A DNA stretch of 64,000 bases from Symbiodinium microadriaticum. Taxonomy: Eukaryota; Sar; Dinophyceae; Suessiales; Symbiodiniaceae. A program made the translations under genes and the position numbers. The stretch spans positions 17,504 to 81,503 of the forward strand of contig LSRX01001181.1 in NCBI GenBank assembly GCA_001939145.1. The letters run 5' to 3'. Each line of letters opens with the position of its first letter. Position 1 is the stretch's first letter. Of this stretch, positions 1-13,531 are shown piece after piece. The notes under the pieces were generated by a model. The model had not been told where the DNA came from. It saw only the letters and a program-made list of their open reading frames with translations, and searched no databases.

Positions 1-28
1 TAAAACCGAAACCCTAAAACCCCAAACC
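1..28. repeat. Telomere-like CCCTAAA tract
   Basis: Degenerate CCCTAAA units form the left edge, inside the intron after exon 21. No telomere cap is implied. Confidence 0.7.
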
Positions 29-44
29 CTCCCTTTTAGGGCAC

Positions 45-125
45 CTTGATGAAGGTCTCCGCCGAGATCTTCCCACTGCTGTGCTCGTCGAAGCTGCGAA
101 ACCGCTGCTCCAGGAGGGTGATGTC
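45..125 (-). CDS. CDPK exon 21: first EF-hand
   Basis: It reads DITLLEQRFRSFDEH then SSGKISAETFIK. F-x-x-F-D-x-H-x-S-G-x-I-S fits an EF-hand, but loop position 12 is Thr rather than Glu and position 3 is His, so calcium binding may be weak. Acceptor AAGAG|G, donor ATCAAG|GTGCCC (GT). Later EF-hands are outside the window. Confidence 0.85.
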
Positions 126-3100
126 CTCTTAAGCTTAGGGGTTTAGGGGTTAAGGGTTCATAGGGTTAATAGGGTTTAGGGTTTAGGGTTTTGGGTTTAG
201 GGTTAAGGGTTTAGGGACTTGTACAGTAGTTTTGTAGGCTTTTCGGGCTCTTGCAAGGGTTTTTTGAGGTTCCTAAAACAACGGTTCTGGTTTAGGGTTT
301 AGCATGTCCTCTTGACTCATGCAAGGGGTGTTTAACATTCTTTAAAGGACAAGGCTTCTCAGGGTTTATTTAGGGCCTGGGGTTTAGGAACTTAGGGCCA
401 TTCTGGGTGTAACGCCCTCTTCACTTAGGCCCCAGAGGCCCCCACAGTAATAGGCTTCTCTTGGCGCCAATTTTTAAGGATTTCAGTTGTTCTTTTTTTT
501 TTGATTTTCTATGGGCTCTTTTTGAAGGGTTTAGGGTTTTTTTTTTGATTTTCGANAAAACCCCAAAAACACCAAAAAACCCTAAACCTTTTGGGTCCTC
601 CTCGCGGCCTCCAAAGGCCGATGAGCTCTGGAGCTTTCCGAAGATGCCCAGGGCAGCCCGGGTGATGGCGTTGTTCTGAAACAAGGGGAACGGTTTTTAG
701 GGCTTTAGGGGTTTAAGACTTTAGGGTGATGGCATTGTTCTGAGAACTCAAGGGGTTTAGGGTTGTTTAGGGTTGTTTAGGGTTTAGGGTGATGGCGTTG
801 TTCTGAGAACCAAGGGGGTAAGGGTTTCTAGGGCTTTGGGGTTTAGGGCTTTAAGGGCTTTAGGGGTTTTTAGGTCTTTTTAGGGCTTTTAGGGTTTTTA
901 GGCGCTTTCGGGCTTTTGGGGTTTTAAGTTGAAGGTTTAGGGTTGAGGGTTTAGGGCTTCGTTGTTCTGACAGGGAGTGCCAGGGGGTACTCAACAACGG
1001 CTCTCTTCAGGGTTCTACTAGGCCTTATAATGGCTTCAATAGTGTTTTAGGCTTTAGGGTTTAGGTGTTGTGCTCAAGAGGAAGTGCTTGACGGGCTCGA
1101 GTTTTGGGCACGGCTGCCCTCTATCCTTTCCAACGCTGCTTTGGTAAGTAAGAACCATACAGGCTAGGTTCTGCGCAGGCCTTCCAAAATCCTTTAATCA
1201 AGGAAGATACCTTAAATTAAAGGATGATCCCTCATATGATTTGTACCTGAAATTCAAGGATGATCCCTAATATGATTTATGGCATATATATATATATAAT
1301 ACATGTATATATATATATATATATGTATATAATATATATAATGTAAGGGGTCTTGGAAGGTCTAGGGACTTGGTGCCATCCCTTCCAGGCTTCTGCGCGC
1401 ATGATACACCCAACCCTGCACCCTAAACCCGCCAGACCCTCCAAAAATCCTTTATATCAAGGCACGGCTTAGGGTCTAGGGTTTAGGGTGGAGTATACCT
1501 TAACTTACAGGTATTGACTGAAGCTATCTTCCTTAATTCAGGGATTTTGGAAGCTCTGGGTCTGGCAGGGCTTATAGGGCGGGCTTACGAAGGCGGACCA
1601 TGACACCCTCAAGTACACGTCAATAGACTTCTTATGGCCAATGATGGGGGTACTTGGGCTATGATAGATATGATAGATGGTATTTGGGTGTCTAGGTATA
1701 GGTAGGGCTTATGACATCAGCGTGCTGCTTTCACGATTCACTATACCTGCCCAGAACCCTATAAGGCCTAAAGCCGAAACCCTACATCCTAAAGCTTAAA
1801 CCCTAAAACCCTGAAGCCTAAACCCTAAACCCAGGGTCAGAACACCTCAAGGGGACCTCGGGCGGATGCATGCGAAAAGATTACAAAAGTAAGCAATTTA
1901 GCCCTGACGCCCCTAAACTCAAAAGCCAAAACCCAGAACTCTAAACCCCCAAACCCTCAAACACTCAACACTAAGCCCCAGATTTCCAAAACCGTAAACC
2001 CTTTGTACACCCCTAACCCTCCCGATTAACCGATTAACCAAGCCCAGACAGCCCCCTATAAGCCCTAAACCCCAGATCCTAAAACCCATATAGTCTAAGG
2101 CCAAGCCCTTAAACCCCAAACCCCCAGATCCTAAACCCCCCGTCCTGAGCGAACTTCCACATGTCCCGCACGACGCAGCGGTTGATGGGCAACTCCAACT
2201 CAGCATCCGGTGTCCCCTGGCTAAAAACAAAGGAATTTAGGGTCCAGGGTTTAAGGGTTTAGGGTCGAGGGCTGGCTAAAATACGAGGAGAATCTAGGGT
2301 CTGGGGGTTTAGGGTTGAGGGTTTACTGGTTTAGGGGTTGAGGGTTTAGGGATGTGTCCACTGGCCCCAAAAAGACTTTAGGGTTTAAGGGTTGAGGGCT
2401 CAGGGGTAAAATGTTTAGGGGTTCAGGGTTTACAGCTCAAGGTCTATGGTATGGTATTCGGGTTAAGTTACTATCGGGGATACTCCTTAAGTTTTAACTT
2501 AGATCATATAGCATAAAATGGATACAAAACCTGTGCTCCATGGCCTGTGTCTAGAGCCGCCGTGCTCGGTAGAACCCTTATAATTACCTACTGAAGCTAC
2601 CAAGCCCCCAAACCCTAAACCTGAACCCCAGCCAAAAGCCTTGCAATCCTGCAACCCCAAACCTTCAGCCCCCCCAACGCCATACCCTGAATGAATCCTC
2701 ACCGGCTCCATGAAAAATCAAGGTTAAGCCTCAAGCCCTACACCCTAAACCTTACACTCCCCAACTACCCCGTGATAGAGCTTAAGTACCACTACTAAGG
2801 ACCATAAGGTCTTTATTACAGGATACTTGGGGGGCGGTGGGCGCTGGTAAACCCCAAGCCCTATAAGTCCTAAGATTACACCCTAAAGCCTAAACATGAA
2901 CGTCGACACCCCATAGACCCTAACAGTCCAAACATACCCCTCAGCATCCCTAAACCTTCAGCTCTACGTCCTATATCACCCTAAAAAGGCCCCAAAACAC
3001 ACCCTAAACTTTGCACCCTAAGCCCTACACTAAACCCTAAACCCTAAACCCTACAGTAAACCCTAAGCCCTAAACCGTATAAGCGCTATAAACCCTATAA

Positions 3101-6100
3101 GCCCTTAATCCATGGGCGGCCTGTGGCCAGCTGGCCTTGGACACCTGGTCCTGCGAAGGGAGCTCTTTCTCAGAGGCTGACTGCTCTAGAGGCCCAGGGT
3201 TTTGGAATTAGGGCTTTGGGTTTTGGGCTTAGGGCCTAAAAAATTACCAATACTCTTTTCGGGGGGTTCCTTATGATAATTGTAGTATAGTATAGGAGTT
3301 GGGGGTTTAGGGTTTAGCCCTAACCCTTCAGGTACTTACTATAGAGGGTACTAGAACCCCTAGGTCCCTATAAAGAAGGAAGGTACCTGGAGGGTTAGGG
3401 TTGGGGTTCCTTATCACACCTGTACCCCAAAACATTGTTCTAATTATTCTAGCTGTCCCAAACAAAACATGCCCTTCCATATAGTTGCGGCTTTGGCTAG
3501 AGCTGCAAGATTTGGAGGTTTAGAGTGTAGATTTTGCTTGTGTGATCTGCCGAAAACTCTTGCATGATGCTTCCAGGATGCAGCTACTAACTTGTCTAGC
3601 ACATGGAACATCCTGAACCACTGACAGCAATAGTGCAGGAGTGCATGCAACTAGACGGTTGCCATGTTATCTGGGATACACCCTCTTCATGGATTTTGCG
3701 TTTCTCGAGTCTTGGTGTCCCCACTCCCCACAGGTAGCAGGCTCTCTGGGGCTTTGAAAGCATTCCTCTAGCACCAGCCTTTTCTAAACCCTCGGAGAGT
3801 GTAGGTAGGAGTTCAAGATGGGTCTAAGCCCAACCTCGAAAGCTGTGGAGCATCTACTTCCCCCAAGGGTCCAAAGTACCCATATGGTACAATGTAGGGT
3901 GTCTATATTGGGAATTACTATTATGATTTGGGGAAGTATGCCCCATAACAGTACCTAGGACCCTTTCGGTTCGGACTTACAGCATGATCTTGCCAATGCG
4001 AATTACCCAAAATCGGCAACCCTTGCAGCTTAAGAGCGCGTCAAAGTCGAAATCTCTAAATCCGAAGCCCTCAACCACTGAAGCCCGCAATCCGCCAGCC
4101 CTAGACCCCAAACCTCTGACCTCAACAGCCCTACGAAACGTTGCAGAAATCCCAGGGTAACTTTGTAGAACCTCGAACAGCCTCAATCAGTTAAGAACTC
4201 ATCGGTCCATCTTGAGCCAGGCGTGTTGCGCGGCTTCGGCCGCCGACAGACGCTCGTATGGATCCTTCCCACGTCCATCGTGTCTTGGGAGGTTGATGGC
4301 TCAGCTTTGGTTTAAGTTTTAGGGCTTTCGTGTCGGAGTTTCTGCTTCAGAGTTGTAGGGTTTCCTGGTTTAGAGTCTAGGCGCCCCGTGATCCGTAGAT
4401 GGGTCCTTGCATCATGAAAAACTCACCGAAACCGACCGGATGCTGGGTTCGAACAGAGTCTACAGGTGGTGAAAAGTCTAGGTCTATGTGTCGATGCTTA
4501 CGGGCTCAGGGCTTCAAGTCTTGGGCGTTTTTTGTGTGTGATGGTCTCAAGACAAACAATAAACCCTAAACTCCTAAACCCTAAGCCCAAAACCCTATAA
4601 AGCCTGCACCCTAAACCCGAAACCCTAAACCCTATACCCTAAGCCCCAAACCCTAAACCCGAAACCCTAAGCCCTAAACCCTAAACCCGAAACCCTAAGC
4701 CCTAAACCCGAAACCCTAAGCCCTAAACCCGAAACCCGAAACCCTAAGCCCTAAACCCGAAACCCGAAACCCTAAGCCCTAAACCCTAAACCCGAAACCC
4801 TAAACCCTAAACCTTTCTTCAGGGATTTTGGGAAGGGCCGGGTCTGGTGCAGTCGCAGGATACCACCTGAGGCCCTGAACTTAATTTAAGGCTTAGGGTT
4901 TTAGGGTTTAGGGCTTAGGCTTAAAGTTTAGGGCTTAGGCTTGAGGTTTAGGGCTTAGGCTTAAGGTTTAGGGTTTAAGGTTTATAAGGTTTAGGGTTTA
5001 GGGCTTTAGGGTTTAAGGCTTGAGGTTTAGGGTCTAGGGCTTTAAGCCCTTAACTGGATTCACTGGATTCTTGCTGAGGGATTTAGTTTAGGGCTTAGGG
5101 TTTGGACCCTTAACTGGGCTAAGGGAATTTTTAATTTAAGCTACCAGAATGCAGAAACCATATCATCTACTATAGATCCCCATTATGGTAACTTAAATTA
5201 AATCCTTAACAAGAACCCAGTTAAAACAAACCTAGGAAGCTGAAACGTTCTACTCCTCAGCATACCAGAACTGTAGTACCCTTGTATTGATTGGGTAAGC
5301 TGTTTTATGTCTCAGATCCTACAAGAAGGCAACGGTGTAATGCTCGATAAGCTTTGGAGTCTAGACGATGAACACCTCGGAACTCTAAACTCTAAGCCCT
5401 CAGATGTCACGTTGAACTCTGAGCCATGAGCTCAAAAGCATGAAATCGAGATGCACCAGGCCCTAAACTCTAGAATCTAGAACCTAAACATACCAAAACT
5501 CTAAACCTCAAGCCCTTAAGCCAATCCTGGGACGCTGCACACGCTGCATCCTGAAACCGAGTGCGTCCTTTCGCAGCAGGCTTCGCACGAAGTGCTTTGC
5601 CGTCTCGGAGATGCCTTCCCACCTCGCTGCGGGTTTTAGGGTTTAGGGCTTAGGAGTTGCGAGGTGCCCTTATTGGTGTAAACAGGGTTCCAGTTCGAAA
5701 CGGGTTTCGTAGCGCTAAACCCCCAAAACCCACGGGTCTTTATTGCAGGCTTCTTTTCAGCTCCTCAGGAGGATCTGAAACCTTGCTCAAAGCTTCTTGG
5801 TCGCGGCTCTTCACCCAAAGGGTCCTGCGTGCTGTTGCGGTGGATACTTCCGCAAACCCTAAACCCTAAACCCCTGAACCCTAAACCCTAAACCCTAACC
5901 CTTAACCCTTAACCCTAAACCGTAAACCCTAAACCCTAAAGATAGGGCGTTTGGGTTCGTAGTTTTTCGGCTCTTGGGGCTTTTAGTCTTATAGGCTTTT
6001 AAAGTTTAGGGCTCGGGGGGTGAGCTATTTACAGACTCCAGTCTGAAACTCGCCCCGCTTCGCCATCTAGGGAGTTGGGATTGCATGGGGCTTAGGGCTT

Positions 6101-9100
6101 AAGAGGGTTTTATGGCATGATCTTGGAGGTTCGTACGGTCATAAGTACAGTAATTGGAGCTACAAGGAGTTATAACTACAGCTACCTTCTTACCAGGTCC
6201 CATGACCCCTAAAGTTTGCCAACCAAGGTACCCTCGAGCAGTGGGGTCCAATGGGTGCCATGATGGAACCACTATTAAGCATCCGTTGATCTCGTCTGTC
6301 ACCGGTCTCCAAGGGACTCACACGAAGCGGCCTCGAAGCAGGTAGCCCTAAACCCTAAACCCTGAACCCTAAACCCTAAATCCTAAGCCCTAAACCCTAA
6401 ACCCCGAAACCCCAAAACCCCAAAACCCCTAAACCCTGAACCCTAAATCCTAAACCCTAAATCGTCCACATGGGCCGTAGCCTGAGGACGTCCACCACAC
6501 GTCCTCGAACTTAGATGTAAAGACGCTGCCCTAAAACCTAAACCCTAAACCCTAAACCCCTAACTAATCCCCTAGGCCCTAAACCCTGCGGACCACGTTT
6601 CTGTCCCAGTCGGGACTTTCTGAGATTCCTTGAGCCCAGGCCGGAGAGTAGCTCACTTTCTTCTGAGCTTCAAGTCCTTTCAAAGCCTATAAACCCGAAA
6701 CCATAAATCTTATCAATCCTATAAACCCTATAAAACCTAAACCATAAACCCAATAAACCCAATAAGCCCTATAAACCCTATAAGCCCTATAAGCCCTATA
6801 AGCCCTAAACCCTAAACCCCGGTAGCCCTCTTGGTGTCCTTGTGCCAGCGCACGCCCTGGGCGCCCCGCCGTTTGTCGTTGCAGATGAAGCGGCCCTGCT
6901 TGATCTTGCCGACGACCTCCGGGGAAAGTCGGGGTTCTGGTGATGAACCGACTTGCTTACCTAGTCTACTCGCTCCGGCCTAGGCACCGGGAATAACCAG
7001 ACATTCATATACTCCTGAACTCGGGCTGTTTATCATAGAGTCCTCTGATGGGGGATTAAAGTGTCTTACTACATAGTAGCCCTGTTGAACAAGTATCTAC
7101 CTTGTATTGACATGAACCTCCTGAAGAGGAAGGTATCAACCACTTCACTCAGCAAGGTATTGCGGTCGAGCTTCCGGTGGGAGGGGTTGTAGAATCAATT
7201 AAGCACGTTACGTTCTATATAATTGAATCAGAACTTCTTCAACGGCCATAGGAACCGTCTAGAACCCTCGAGAATTCTTATAGAACCCTTCTGGAGTCAG
7301 TCGAACCTTTGCTCGTTTTCGGTGATAGTTCCAACAGCCCACCGTACAGCACAGCCACAACAAGGAGTCATTAGTTGTCAATGGCTGTTGCAGGGTTTAC
7401 ATACTTACATACCCCAGATTTTGCGGTTTGATGAACAGGTCTTTCCACATGCGTGCAGCATCGCACCTTTAAGTGTTGTACAACAACAATGCTGTTTACC
7501 ACCAGTGATCCATAGTAAATGTGGGTGTAGGAGTGTCTTCGTCACGATCTGGACCCTCTAAGTCCTTCAGATAGTGCTGATGCGTTTGCGGTTGTTGCCG
7601 TATTTCCTTGCATGCTTACATCGTCCTTACGTACGTTACATCTAACCATCTTCTCTTACCCCTGCTGAAATCGTACCCTTCGTCATTGGGAGCAGTCTTT
7701 GCTGTTCTTGTGTATATATATATATATATATTATTTATACTTTCCTTGCAGCGGCTTCGTCTTGATGTCTTTCTACATCTGTCAGTGTGTGCCTTTCTTC
7801 TCTGCAAACTGAACATCTTTGGTGTTTCTTTTGCACTTTGCAATACCTGAAAACTATGTGATCCGCGGAAGAATTTTCTTGCCCTGCAGCCATCGAACAC
7901 AGAGAAGCCCCCCAACACCAAAAACTCAAAGATGGTTGAAGCTGAGCTGGAGGACATCGGCATCCTCCTTGCCGTCAAAGGGGGGCTTTCCACTGAGCAG
8001 CATGTACACGATCACCCCCATGGACCTGGGCTTTGGCTTGACGGTGTTTACCCTAAGGGTCCAAGGACCTAATAATCATAGACCTTCCTCAATATACCCC
8101 TTTTCCCTAAACCCTAAACCCTGAAAATATTGAGCTAGATGACTATCCGTAACCAAAGTACCCGATTCTTGGGTCCTTCGGACTCTTGTGGTTCCAGGCT
8201 TAGTCTAAGGCTCCAGCGTGCGATGCCTAGATCTACTCATCCGCTATACCCCTGTGCAAAGCCTGTATAATTGCCAGATCTGCCCCATACCAGCCCATAA
8301 GTCCATAAATCGGCTAAAACCCCTGGCGGGCAATATGGTTCAAAGATACTGCGATCCACGTAGGGGCCGATTACCAAAGGTCAGAGGTCACCTACTTAAC
8401 ACTAGTGAGACGAGTTCTCTTTTGCTTCGCTTCCCATGATATGATTACTGGTTCGTCTTCAAGGTACAGGAAGCGTAGCGAGGGTCGGGAACAAAAGGGA
8501 AAAGCACAATAAGACTTGGAGCTGAGGAACAGTTGTAATGAAAGACTAGCTCCTGGTGGTGAACGCACCTTCACGTTTGCTTCTCGGGGGCGTGGAAAGG
8601 AGCCAAAGGAACTAGACTCATCAGTCATTCTTTACGACCCGCAAGAATTAGGACACAGCAGTAAAGGAGAACCAAAATGCGAAATTAATAAGTTAAATGT
8701 AAAGACGAGACACTGATGCACGATTTCACTTATTAATTTCGGCAAGGAAAGAAACCCTAAACCCTCAATTCCTAAACCCCGAACCCCAAACCCCTAAAGC
8801 CCTAAATACTAAACCCCCAAAACCCTAAACCCCTAAACCCTAAACCCTAAACCCTAAACCCTAAACCCCAAGAACCCCTAAACCCCTGCTAAACCCCAAA
8901 CCCCTAAACCCTGAACCCTGAACCCTAAACCCTAAACCCCTGCTAAACCCCGAACCCCTAAACCCCTGCTAAACCCCAAACCCCTAAACCCTGAACCCTG
9001 AACCCTAAACCCTCAGTCCTAAACCCTCAACCCTAAATCCGAAACCCTAAAACCCTAAACCCCTAAACCCTCAAAGCCTAAACCCCTAAACCCTCAATCC

Positions 9101-11095
9101 CGTAAGTCCAAGGTCGCGGGCCACATGTCGCAAGGAACTCCATAGGAGCCTTCGAGGACCTCTCCGGGTCAAAAGGAAGTAGGGTTTAGGGGATTAGGGG
9201 TGTTGGGAATCAGGGGTTTTGGGGTTTTGGGTTGAGGGATTTAGGGGTTTATAGGGTTTAGTGTTGGGAATCAGGGGTTTTGGGGTTTTGGGTTGAGGGA
9301 TTTAGGGGTTTATAGGGTTTAGTGTTGGGAATCAGGGGTTTTGGGGTTTTGGGTTGAGGGATTTAGGGGTTTATAGGGTTTAGTGTTGGGAATCAGGGGT
9401 TTTGGGGTTTTGGGTTGAGGGATTTAGGGGTTTATAGGGTTTAGTGTTGGGAATCAGGGGTTTTGGGGTTTTGGGTTGAGGGATTTAGGGGTTTATAGGG
9501 TTTAGTGTTGGGAATCAGGGGTTTTGGGGTTTTGGGTTGAGGGATTTAGGGGTTTATAGGGTTTTTAGGGTTTAGGGGTTTTGGGAGTTAGGGGTTTAGG
9601 GGTTTTGGGAATTAGGGGTTTAGGGGTTTATAGGGTTTAGGGTTTAGGGGTTTTGGGACTTAGGGGTTTAGGGGTTTTTGGGGTTTAATTAGGGGTTTAG
9701 GGTATAGGGTTTTAGGGGTTTAGGGATTTAGGGGTTTATAGGGTTTAGTGTTTAGGGTTTAGGGGTTTAAGGGTTTAGGCGGTTTAGGCGGTTTAGGGGT
9801 TTAGGGGTTAAGGGGTTAGGGGTTGAGGTGGTTTAGGTGGTTAGGGGTTTAGGGTTTAGGGGTTTAGGGGTTTAAGGGTTTAGGGGTTAGGGGTTTAGGG
9901 GTGTGCACTTCCAGATGAGAGGGTCAAATGTCGTGCGGTGGAACACACCTCGAAACCCGCTTCAGTCCGCCATACCCGTCTGGAACTCACTTCACAACTC
10001 ACTTCAATCCGCCAGAGCCCTCTGGGACACACTTCGCAACTCACCCTGGAATTCGCCCTGAAATGCAACACAACTGGTTTTCACCCTGCTCAATGTTTCC
10101 ATGTGCGATCCTTGCAAATTTAGAAGGGATCTGTATGGATTTAGTGTTCTGGCCTCAAAAGAAATCTACAAGCATTTATGAGGGTACCTACTCTACAACA
10201 TAACAGATCCGAACCATAAAACTAGGCACCTAGAGGACAAGGGGTAGGGTATGACCCTCTAGGTATGTTCTTTGAAGGCAGCACGTTTAAACGCAAGTCC
10301 TCAGAGCCGCAGGTTTGGTGCACAGAGGCTTTGAGCTTTTCCCTGTTTCGACGGGAAAGAAGCACTGCTGGAAGGGACCTTTTTCTCCAAGCAGGTTGGT
10401 GGTTGTAGAGGGTTTAGGGTTTAGGGGTTTCGGGGTTTAGGGTGGACATGAGGATGTTAGAATCAAAGCGTTCAGGGTGTGAGGGCTTCGACTTGCAGGT
10501 GTTTCGGCTCGAGGTTCAGCTTTGGGTTCTTGTTGCAGCTGTCTGAACCGTAGCATCCCTTCTCAAGACGTTCGCGCTGGGAACCCTCCAGCCACAAATC
10601 CGCAATTGCTAAACCTTACCCTAAACCCTCCAGGTACCTACTATAGAGGGTACTAGACCTCTTAGGGCCCGATATAGTAGGTACCTGGAGGGTTAGGGTT
10701 AAACCGACCACCACTTAAGCCCATTGCAAAAAGATCAGGACCAGCTGCCTCGGGTGCGACATAGTACAGCGAGCCAATCGTTGCTGTCAGCTGAACGCTA
10801 GGCTGCACCTGCCACGTGAACCCTAAACCCTAAACCCTAAACCCAAAACCCAAAACCCTGAACCCTGAACCCAAGACCCTGAACCCTAAGCCCTAAGCCC
10901 TAAACCCGCTGCCCTTGAGCTCCATAATTTGGTGCTTTTCGAAGGAAGCTAAGCTCTCGACCCTGGGCTCAAATACCTTCTTTTGGTTACCATGTATTTT
11001 CATGTGTATGCACACACACACACATACACATATACATACATACATACATACATACATACATACATACATACATACATACATACATACATACATGC

Positions 11096-11129
<34 letters not shown>

Positions 11130-11432
11130 ATATATACATATGTGTATATATATGATATAGGCGAGCACATGAAAACAGACGCACGTGTACGCTCTTCTTC
11201 TCGGGTCCGAAATATCCATACACAGGGTTCATGATCACACAAAAACACCGAACAATTGTGTTGGCACCTGGAGGGCTTGGATTTCGGGTCTCGCTTTCGG
11301 CTTACTTTTCTGCTACCCGGGCGCTGAAGACGGAGTGCTGGAGGAGGTACAGCGGGTGCTGGCCTTTTAAGTTTTTGCTATGGGGTCACTGTGGTTGCGA
11401 TTCGTGTCAATACACCATAGCAGCCGACATAG

Positions 11433-11468
<36 letters not shown>

Positions 11469-13480
11469 ATACATATGTATATATATATATATATATTGAA
11501 CTTTTTGTCGTGGAAGTCCGTGAACGCCGAACCAGAACCCGAAACCCTAACATAGAGACACCAAGTTTCCAGGGCAATAAGACCTCAAGCACCGGAGACT
11601 ATTCGTCGAAAATCCGCTCGAAACTGGCCAGGTTGTCGATCAGGAGGGAACTCTGAAAAAGGTGGGTTCTTTAGGGTTTCTGGAGTCCGCAGACCCTAAA
11701 CCCTACACCCTAAACCCTCAACCCTAAACCCTAAACCCCTAAACCCTAAACCCCTAAACCCTAAACCCCCAAACCCCTAAACCCCTAAACCCCTAAACCC
11801 TACACCCTCAGGGTTTGAAAACTGGCCGGGTTCGCAATCTGCCCAAAGCCGAAGTCACACAACTTCAACTTCGCCTCCCGACAGCTGCGTCTCTCTGCAT
11901 CCCCACAGCTGAATCCCCAAAAAGAATAAGGTTTAGGGTTCAGGGGTTTAGAGTTTAGGGTTTAGGGTTTGGGGTTTGGCGCTTTAGGGTCTAGGGGCTT
12001 AGGGTTTGGGGTTGAAGGCTTTAGGATTTAGGGCTTGGGGTTTCAGGGTTTACGGTTTAAGGGGTTCAGGGGCTTAGGGAGGATTTAGGGTTTAGGGTTG
12101 ATTCATTACCGAGGCAGCTACGATTCAGCTGCCAGAGGGGGCTTGGATCCCAAACGCGGGTAGCTACTTCAGGGCGTTATGAATACTTTTTCTGTGTTGT
12201 ATCAGGTCTTCACAGGCTTAGCATGGCTTCTATGGGGTGCTATGGATGGATAAGGTTTTGCTAAGATTCCGGAAACTCGAAGCCTAGCACCCGAACCGGC
12301 TTGCACTCCTTGAGTTGCTGCAGCACTCCAATTTTTGATTGGGTTTGGGGGATTAGTGTAGCAGACTAACTTTCCCTGACCCTCCAGGTACCTACTATAG
12401 AGGGTACTAGACCCCCTAGCGCCCTATATTGTAGGTATCTGGAGGGTTAGGGTATGAATAAAGCCAAAGATACAGTTCACGGCTTAGGGGGATAGGTTCG
12501 GAAGCTATAGAACCCAGCCCGACAATCCCGTCAACAAAGCTACAGCTGGTTTACTTGAGGCACTCAGGGTCCATTTCTTTAGCAGGTAGCCTAGAGATTT
12601 TGCTTAGGCTTGCATGGCCCTTCGTCTACGGATGTAAGGGTTTGGGTTTTAGGGGTCTGGGGATCTTAGGATCTTAGGGTTTAGGGTTCAGCGTTTCTCA
12701 GGGCCTAGGCCAGGTCTACTCAGGGCACCACGACGTCACAAAGCATGCCTACAGTGGTGCAACAATTTTCGCACTTGTCTCCCGATACAATTCCTTCTAG
12801 GGATATGATACAAGTAACCAACTACACCATCCCGCACCCTATAGGGATCCCTTAAAGGGAACCCTAGGCACCCCAAAAGCCCCATCGAATATATCCTGTC
12901 TACATCCCTCGAACTGCGCAGAAGCCCCCGAAAAAGGCGAAAGCCTCTGTCTTTGGGCTCTCATAGAGCCAGTTTTCCAGCTTCAGGTCCTGCACGAAAC
13001 GTCAATCCTACTTGAGTTCAGGGCTTAGGGTTGAAAGTCTAGTGAGTCTAGTGTCTAGGGTTAGTAGGTTAAGGTTCCTTAATTCATCGGGTGTAGCCGT
13101 GTAGTACAGTCAAGCGCTAGCTTCAGGTGAGCTATGGAAGTCCACTCTACTCTGAGGCCTTTGACCCAAAGGGTCCTATGTACTGCTATGGGGGACACTT
13201 CCCGAAATCATAATAGTAATTCCTAATATAGAACCCCTACATTCTACTATACCGGTACTTCAGAATCCCGTAAAAAAGACCCTAAACCCTAAACCCCTAA
13301 AAGTAAGGAACGATCACGGGAGCATGGGATGTTCAAGGACCCACCAACGGCAAGCCCGAGTTGGAGATTCCGAACTTAGAGCCTCCATGGCCACAGCTTG
13401 AAGGCTGCAGCTACGGTATAATGTAAGTATATATATATATATATATACACACACATACATACATACATACATACATACAT

Positions 13481-13531
<51 letters not shown>

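Noticed and set aside
1-28. CCCTAAA at the left edge as a chromosome end
   Set aside because: Such tracts are interstitial across the whole window, and coding exons continue to base 45; no terminal array.
6450-6670. Segments VSYSPAWAQGISES and KFEDVWWTSSG considered as kinase exons
   Set aside because: Exons 16 and 17 join in phase 2 to give KRWEGISETAK; these are not needed and fit poorly.
4558-9905. CRISPR-like arrays
   Set aside because: Repeats are contiguous telomere-like units without unique spacers, in a eukaryotic setting.
10285-10380. Minus segment reading KLKASVHQTCGSE, first taken as the activation loop
   Set aside because: The exon at 10749-10808 gives a clean YYVAPE and joins exon 14 in phase; this segment lies between them and would break the domain.
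10893-11248. Open frames over CATA repeats
   Set aside because: Period-4 simple sequence gives Tyr/Ile/His/Met-rich frames on both strands; not genes.
10910-11660. Two segments with LASFEK/LASFER, taken briefly as junction-helix exons
   Set aside because: They lie between the DFG and APE exons, which join in phase without them.
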